Origin: Waddliaceae bacterium
Lineage (GTDB): Bacteria; Chlamydiota; Chlamydiia; Chlamydiales; SLFE01
Length of the DNA stretch: 9,881 nt
Direction of reading: 5' to 3'
Assembly (NCBI GenBank): GCA_007124415.1
Contig: SLFE01000148.1
Span: 1 to 9,881, forward strand
Within the stretch, counting starts at the first letter, position 1, and each line of letters starts with the position of its first letter. Shown one piece after another: positions 5,841 through 9,881 of this stretch. The position numbers were made by a program, and so were the translations under genes. Under the pieces are notes generated by a model, which was not told where the DNA came from, ran no database searches, and saw nothing but the letters and a program-made list of their open reading frames with translations.

Positions 5841-5874
5841 TGATCTATCCTATTTTTTTTCATTGACGAACCAA

Positions 5875-5903
5875 ATCATAGCAAAAAGCGCTATTTTCTA
5901 CAA
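5875..5903 (-). promoter_or_regulatory. candidate promoter for rpmJ-rpsN
   Basis: On the minus strand TTGTAG at 5898-5903 and TATGAT at 5875-5880 (5 of 6 to -10) are exactly 17 nt apart. Initiation near 5868 would give a leader of about 28 nt, enough to include the rpmJ Shine-Dalgarno. The -35 is weak outside its TTG core. Confidence 0.5.
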
Positions 5904-5929
5904 GTCCCCCGAATTAAAGATTTATACTC

Positions 5930-5958
5930 TTTACTTTTATTCCCGGTTTTCCTATGAT
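5930..5958 (+). promoter_or_regulatory. candidate promoter for rpmH-rnpA-uvrD
   Basis: On the plus strand TTTACT at 5930-5935 (4 of 6 to -35) and TATGAT at 5953-5958 (5 of 6 to -10) have a 17-nt spacer. Initiation near 5965 would produce a leader of about 130 nt before rpmH, and that leader begins almost exactly at the first of three hairpins. It is back to back with the rpmJ promoter candidate, about 27 nt apart. Confidence 0.5.
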
Positions 5959-5966
5959 AAATGATC

Positions 5967-6061
5967 AACCCCGCCCTTAAGGACGAGGTTTTTGTTTAAG
6001 GAGGCGCTTGCACACCTCCTCAAACATAAGGATTTGAAAGCCCCCTCTTTAAAGGAAGGGG
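5967..6061 (+). promoter_or_regulatory. structured leader upstream of rpmH: three consecutive inverted repeats
   Basis: Three imperfect inverted repeats fill the non-coding DNA between the rpmH promoter candidate and its ribosome binding site. (1) 5967-5990 is a 24-bp palindrome with two mismatched positions, followed by TTTTTGTTT, terminator-like. (2) 5999-6020 pairs AGGAGGCG with CACCTCCT (one mismatch, six-base loop) and would hide a consensus TAAGGAGG. (3) 6041-6061 pairs a C-rich arm with a G-rich arm around TTTAAA. The role is unproven; attenuation or autoregulation by a ribosomal protein is possible. Together with the promoters these account for the 257-nt gene-free stretch 5841-6097. 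Confidence 0.45.
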
Positions 6062-6097
6062 TCTCCTTGGATAAGATTAAATCAGAAGGAAGGACCA

Positions 6098-6232
6098 GTG
6101 AAAAGAACGTACCAGCCAAGCAAAAGGCGCCGACTGAAGACACACGGCTTCAGAGCGAGAATGAGCACAGCCAATGGACGCAAAGTCTTGAAGAACCGTC
6201 GAAGAAAAGGGCGGAAGAGACTGACCGTATGA
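6098..6232 (+). CDS. rpmH: 50S ribosomal protein L34
   Basis: L34 is a tiny, very basic 50S protein. From the GTG at 6098 the 44-residue product reads MKRTYQPSKRRRLKTHGFRA, then RMSTANGRKVLKNRRRKGRK and RLTV, a full-length classical L34. The GTG start is fixed by the family's invariant MKRTYQPS and by GAAGGA at 6085-6090, seven bases upstream. The stop overlaps the rnpA start as ATGA (6229-6232), the common bacterial rpmH-rnpA junction. A different reading frame is open through the whole gene and continues into rnpA. Confidence 0.97.
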   Translation: MKRTYQPSKRRRLKTHGFRARMSTANGRKVLKNRRRKGRKRLTV

Positions 6233-6597
6233 GGTTCCCTAAATCCCGCCGACTTCTCAACAGGCGGGATTTTCGAAGCGTCGTGACAAAAGGCCGCCGC
6301 TTCATCGCAAAAAACATTATTATAGATTATCGTTTCAAAAACCAACCTTTATCCAGGCTTGGCATTGCCGCATCCAAACGCTTCGGCAAATCCCACCAGA
6401 GAAACCGCTTTAAGCGGATTACCCGAGAAGCCTTTCGAAACTCGATTACACGCTTTCCGCCCGGACTCGACATTATTGTCAGGCCCAGGAAAAAAGCGCT
6501 TGAAGCCTCATCTTGTCAGATACAGGAAGAAATGCTATCGTTTCTCCATGACTGCCTTAATTCCGAATCTGAATCCCGAACAGCTAAAAGCGGTTAA
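6229..6597 (+). CDS. rnpA: ribonuclease P protein component
   Basis: RnpA is the protein cofactor of the RNase P ribozyme, which matures the 5' ends of tRNAs. The 122-residue product from the ATG at 6229 has the family's start (RFPKSRRLLNRRDFRSVVTKGRRF), the SRLGIAASKRFGKSHQRN strand/loop and the RNR motif RNRFKRITREAFR at about 58-70, followed by LDIIVRPRKKA. Basic throughout until a short polar tail. The ATG overlaps the rpmH stop (ATGA), so coupling is likely. The same frame is open 79 codons further upstream, to 5992, passing through rpmH. The 3' end overlaps uvrD by 50 nt. Confidence 0.96.
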   Translation: MRFPKSRRLLNRRDFRSVVTKGRRFIAKNIIIDYRFKNQPLSRLGIAASKRFGKSHQRNRFKRITREAFRNSITRFPPGLDIIVRPRKKALEASSCQIQEEMLSFLHDCLNSESESRTAKSG

Positions 6598-8551
6598 GAC
6601 AACAGAAGGACGCGTTCTGGTCCTAGCCGGTGCGGGGACTGGCAAAACCTCTGTCTTGACAACGCGTACAGCTTACCTCATCCGTGAAAAGGGAGTACCC
6701 CCCGCTTCGATCCTCGGACTGACGTTCACCAACAAAGCGGCCCAGGAGATGAGGCAAAGGCTCGCCTCCATGGTCGATCCCTCGTCGGCAGAAAAGGTTA
6801 CCTTGAGCACTTTCCATAGTTTTTGCATGCAAATTCTCCGAAAGGAAATCCACCACCTTGGCTATACGGCGAATTTCACCCTCTACACCCCTTCGGATGT
6901 TGAACGGCTCCTTAAAGCGATTGCCCGCGACGAGCTGGGCTGCGAAGGCGAGATACCATCTATAAACGAGACGCTGCATCAAATCAATCACGCTAAAAAT
7001 TTAGGCATTGCTCCCGATGATCTACCGGGACATGGAAGCTCATGGCATGAAAAATTTGTCAAAACAGTTTACAGGCGGCTCCTCGAAAGCATGCGTGCGC
7101 ACAATGCCGTCGATTTCGACAACCTCCTCTATCTTACTGTCGTTCTCTTCACCGACTATCCTGATATACTCGGCAAGTACCAGAGGCGTTACCGCTATAT
7201 CATGATAGACGAGTACCAAGACACAAACCCCGTTCAGTACCGCCTGGCATCGCTGCTCTCGTCTGAGCATGGAAACCTTTGCGTCGTCGGCGACGACGAT
7301 CAATCCATTTATGGCTGGAGAGGAGCAGACATACGCAATATCCTGGATTTTAATGACGCCACAGTCATTAAACTTGAGCAAAACTATCGCTCAACCCCGG
7401 CTATCCTGAACGCTGCGAACGCGCTCATCAAAAACAACACGTCCCGCCACGGCAAGTCGCTCTGGAGCCAAAAAGAGCAGGGATCGCCCCTTATAACCTT
7501 TCATGCCCCATCCGAAAAAGACGAGGCGGAAGCTGTCGTCTATCGAATGCTCCGCTTGAAAAATGAGCTGGGACTCAAGTGGAACGACTTTGCTATTCTC
7601 TATCGCTCCAATGCCCTTTCCCGGCAAATCGAACAGGTACTGACAAGAACGGGTTATGGAAGCGGATCGGAATGGAAAAAAGGCATCCCCTACCATGTAT
7701 TCGGAGGAACTGAATTTTTTGAAAGGCGCGAGGTCAAGGATTTGATGGCCTACCTCCGAATCATCGCCAATCCGAAAGACCAGGCGGCAATCTTAAGGGT
7801 GATCAATATACCGCGCCGCGGCATCGGCGAAAATACCCTTGATATACTGACAAGGTACAACCGGCAAAGCAATACCACTCTTTGGGCTGTTCTCGAACAG
7901 GCGGTCAAACAATCTCTGCCGGAAGATATCCAAAGCGGACTCAATCCCAGATCGCTCTCAAACATCGGCTCCTTTGTCAAGATTATCCGAACCGCCGCGG
8001 ACAATTTCGAAAAACTTCCCCTCTCAGAAGCGATGGCATCACTTATTGAAACAATCGATTACAAAAAAGCGATCAAAGAAGATGTCAAAAGCGAAAAAAT
8101 GCGGATCATGAAATGGGACAATGTCCAGGAGCTTGTCAGCTCAATTTCAGAGTATGAGAACAAGACCGGTTCGCCAACTCTTTTGGACTATGTCACCTCC
8201 ACTCCCCTCAATCAGGAGGAGAACAAGCCCCAGGAAAAAAAAGATCCCAATGCCGACAAAGTGCAGCTCATGACCTTTCACAGCGCCAAAGGACTCGAAT
8301 TCCCTGTCTGTTTTCTAATCGGACTGGAAGATCACATCCTTCCGCACGAAAGAAGCCTTAAAGAAACGGGAATCGAAGAGGAGAGGCGCCTTTTCTACGT
8401 AGCCTTAACGCGCGCAAGGGATCGGCTTTATTTGAGCATGTCGCAAAAGAGGATGCGGATGGGGCGCGAGCAGCCCGGCAAACCTTCGCGTTTTCTCTAC
8501 GAACTGCCGAAAGAATCTCTAAAAATTTGCCGTTATGATCAGATGGATTGA
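6548..8551 (+). CDS. uvrD: UvrD/PcrA/Rep-type superfamily 1A DNA helicase
   Basis: This 3'-5' ATP-dependent DNA helicase would act in nucleotide-excision/mismatch repair or replication-fork restart. The product is 667 residues, near Rep length and shorter than UvrD/PcrA (about 720). Motifs in order: Q motif NPEQLKAV at 9-16, Walker A AGAGTGKT at 27-34, Ia LTFTNKAA, Ib STFHSF, II DEYQDTN at 221-227, III VGDDDQSIYGWRGAD from 247, IV LEQNYRS, V TFHSAKGLEF from 576, VI RLFYVALTRARDR ending near 625. An insertion of about nine residues (GYGSGSEWKKG, 369-379) precedes the IPYHVFGG strand. The ATG at 6548, inside rnpA, places the Q motif at the usual distance; the frame is open further upstream but the extra sequence is only out-of-frame rnpA. 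No good Shine-Dalgarno is seen. UvrD versus PcrA naming is a choice within the family. Confidence 0.93.
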   Translation: MTALIPNLNPEQLKAVKTTEGRVLVLAGAGTGKTSVLTTRTAYLIREKGVPPASILGLTFTNKAAQEMRQRLASMVDPSSAEKVTLSTFHSFCMQILRKEIHHLGYTANFTLYTPSDVERLLKAIARDELGCEGEIPSINETLHQINHAKNLGIAPDDLPGHGSSWHEKFVKTVYRRLLESMRAHNAVDFDNLLYLTVVLFTDYPDILGKYQRRYRYIMIDEYQDTNPVQYRLASLLSSEHGNLCVVGDDDQSIYGWRGADIRNILDFNDATVIKLEQNYRSTPAILNAANALIKNNTSRHGKSLWSQKEQGSPLITFHAPSEKDEAEAVVYRMLRLKNELGLKWNDFAILYRSNALSRQIEQVLTRTGYGSGSEWKKGIPYHVFGGTEFFERREVKDLMAYLRIIANPKDQAAILRVINIPRRGIGENTLDILTRYNRQSNTTLWAVLEQAVKQSLPEDIQSGLNPRSLSNIGSFVKIIRTAADNFEKLPLSEAMASLIETIDYKKAIKEDVKSEKMRIMKWDNVQELVSSISEYENKTGSPTLLDYVTSTPLNQEENKPQEKKDPNADKVQLMTFHSAKGLEFPVCFLIGLEDHILPHERSLKETGIEEERRLFYVALTRARDRLYLSMSQKRMRMGREQPGKPSRFLYELPKESLKICRYDQMD

Positions 8552-9881
8552 CTCTGCGTCGCCGCCTCTTCCTGCAGAACAAAATCGGACTCTTCGTCGA
8601 TGTGGAAAGAAACCTCTTTACGCAAACGCCAAATACCATAACCGTTAAAGATCAGCAGCATGATCTGAACAAGCGACATAACTGTCAACGCCTGCTCGCT
8701 CTCGAAAAAAGTAAAAGTCATCATAAAAAGCGTGGCGAATGCCAAAAAGAACTTGCGCCCCCACTTTGGAGAAAGGAACTCGGCGCACTTAACTCCGACG
8801 CAAAAGTAGGCGATAATTGTGGAATAACCCAGAAGTAAAATGAATATTGGCATAAAGTAATTCATATAGGGGAAATACTGCGCTAAAGCTGTCTGCACCA
8901 TTAGGGCGGCCGGAATGTCTTGATTCCAGAGGCCGGTAACCAGAACCAAGAGGATACTGACCGTACAGACGATGAATATATCCAAAAACAGATCGATAAA
9001 AATCAGCGACGACTGCTTTTCGGGAATGTCGGAACTCGTTTCGCTGTGAATGACCGATGCGTATCCAATTCCCACATCGCTGGCATAGCACCCTCTTCGA
9101 ATACCCTGGGAAATTGTCATCATAAGACCACTGCCGATAAATCCGCCCGTTGCGGCATGGCCGGTAAAAGCCGATTGAAATACAGTCGCAAGCGCTCCCG
9201 GTATCGCGGATAGATTATTGGCCAGCACCCAAAGCCCCATGCCCAAAAAGATGAGAATAAAAAATGGAATGATCGTGCTGGAAATTTCACCGACCCTCTT
9301 GACTCCCCCGCTTCCCGCATAAATCACAAAACCGAGCAAAGCGAAAGCGACAGCATAGTAATTCAAGGAAAAATTTTCCGTCAGGCTCTCGGTGACAATG
9401 CGGAACTGATAGACCTCGACGCCATAAACGCACAGTAGAAGCGCCACAGCCCCGGGGATCCACATCGTTTTGAAGACGCGTTGAAGAAAATACATCGGAC
9501 CGCCGCTATAGCCGCCGTCTTCATTTTTAACCCGGTAGCGGATGCCGAGATAAACCTCGGAGTACTTCATCGCCATTCCCAGGATCGCCGTTACCCAAAT
9601 CCAAAAAAGGGCTCCCGGCCCGCCAAGCTGCACCGCAAGGCAGACAGCTACGATATTTCCGATCCCGATACATCCGCCCAGGCAGGCGAAAAACGCTTTA
9701 AGCGGATGGACCCCTGCACGTTTTTCCTTCACTGGAGCAAAAAAGCCGATAAAATTCATTGTTGCTTCGGGAAAGCGGCGAATTTGGACGAAACGGGAGA
9801 TTATGGACAAGGCCAGCCCCAAAATAATAATAATTGGGAATCCAATGTATGCCCATAAGTTATCTTCAAAAAGTGTTAACG
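8539..9881 (-). CDS. AGCS-family sodium:alanine/glycine symporter (5' end outside window)
   Basis: This integral membrane protein would import alanine or glycine (possibly the D-form) with sodium, useful for an amino-acid-dependent intracellular bacterium. About 447 residues are visible; the frame is open to the right edge, beginning LTLFEDNLWAYIGFPIIIIL, so the start codon lies outside. An in-frame TTG at 9822 is not a credible start because family-like sequence (first membrane segment) continues upstream of it. The family signature GGPGALFWIWVTAILG is encoded at about 9579-9627. Other conserved blocks are GCIGIGNIVAV, GGYSGGPMYFL, YAGSGGVKRVGEIS, FIGSGLMMTISQGIRRGCYASDVGIGYASV and ILLGYSTIIAY. 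Around ten hydrophobic segments are visible, and the cytoplasmic C-terminus is acidic. Chlamydia carries a homologue called dagA. It converges on uvrD with a 13-bp overlap. Confidence 0.92.
   Translation of the reverse strand, partial: LTLFEDNLWAYIGFPIIIILGLALSIISRFVQIRRFPEATMNFIGFFAPVKEKRAGVHPLKAFFACLGGCIGIGNIVAVCLAVQLGGPGALFWIWVTAILGMAMKYSEVYLGIRYRVKNEDGGYSGGPMYFLQRVFKTMWIPGAVALLLCVYGVEVYQFRIVTESLTENFSLNYYAVAFALLGFVIYAGSGGVKRVGEISSTIIPFFILIFLGMGLWVLANNLSAIPGALATVFQSAFTGHAATGGFIGSGLMMTISQGIRRGCYASDVGIGYASVIHSETSSDIPEKQSSLIFIDLFLDIFIVCTVSILLVLVTGLWNQDIPAALMVQTALAQYFPYMNYFMPIFILLLGYSTIIAYFCVGVKCAEFLSPKWGRKFFLAFATLFMMTFTFFESEQALTVMSLVQIMLLIFNGYGIWRLRKEVSFHIDEESDFVLQEEAATQSQSI

Noticed and set aside
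5841..6097. Chromosomal origin near rpmH (rpmH often neighbours dnaA and oriC in other phyla)
   Set aside because: No dnaA, no convincing DnaA-box cluster, and the chlamydial gene order here is not origin-linked as far as I know.
6359..6547. 63-codon upstream extension of the helicase frame
   Set aside because: It is out-of-frame rnpA sequence; the Q motif sits at the normal distance from the ATG at 6548.
7040..7696. Minus-strand open frames inside the helicase gene
   Set aside because: The plus-strand helicase motifs fully explain this DNA, and the antisense translations look like random protein.
8789..9320. Other-frame open reading frames within the symporter gene, both strands
   Set aside because: The symporter frame has a complete set of family motifs; the others have no coherent composition or start signals.
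9820..9822. TTG as the symporter start, giving a gene complete within the window
   Set aside because: Family-like sequence with a first membrane segment continues in frame to the right edge, so the gene is truncated by the window.

Overview
The window looks like a piece of chromosome from a member of the Chlamydiae, most likely an environmental (Parachlamydiales-type) lineage rather than a Chlamydia species. Two gene orders support this. The minus-strand run rplY(ctc)-pth-rpsF-rpsR-rplI-ispE, and the divergent pair rpmJ-rpsN (minus) / rpmH-rnpA (plus), are both the chlamydial arrangement as I remember it. The proteins also read as chlamydial in detail: the extended N-terminus of S6, the zinc-ligand-free L36, the L9 sequence and the two-domain L25/Ctc. 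A complete PRPP synthetase (prs) suggests broader nucleotide metabolism than in the pathogenic Chlamydiaceae. The exact genus cannot be read from the sequence alone.

Layout. Positions 1-2899 (minus) hold a tight translation operon: rplY, pth, rpsF, rpsR, rplI and ispE, the last cut by the left edge. Neighbours are either overlapping (ATGA junctions at rplY/pth and rplI/ispE, 29 bp at pth/rpsF) or 11-15 nt apart. Positions 2989-4095 (minus) hold tRNA-Gln(UUG) followed by prs, with a plausible promoter in front of the tRNA. Positions 4178-5173 hold a divergent pair: an Asp23/Gls24-family protein (minus) and a small membrane protein with a GYF_2-type domain (plus). They share an AT-rich region with a palindromic -10 element. 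Positions 5174-5354 are non-coding: a short tandem repeat, a near-palindrome and a bidirectional intrinsic terminator. Positions 5355-5840 (minus) are rpmJ-rpsN, and 6098-8551 (plus) are rpmH-rnpA-uvrD, also tightly packed (4-nt and 50-nt overlaps). The two operons diverge from a 257-nt region with a good promoter candidate on each strand and three hairpins in the rpmH leader. Positions 8539-9881 (minus) hold an AGCS-family sodium:amino-acid symporter, cut by the right edge, whose stop overlaps that of uvrD by 13 bp.

Together these are mostly translation and housekeeping functions: ribosomal proteins, tRNA recycling and tRNA 5' processing, plus isoprenoid precursor synthesis, PRPP supply, DNA repair and amino-acid uptake. 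I see no mobile element, CRISPR array, toxin-antitoxin pair or defence system, and no clear new multi-gene system. The points most worth a second look are the long open frame upstream of rnpA that runs through rpmH (recalling Thermus), the structured rpmH leader, the repeat/palindrome at 5198-5240, and the two less-characterised genes at 4178-5173.
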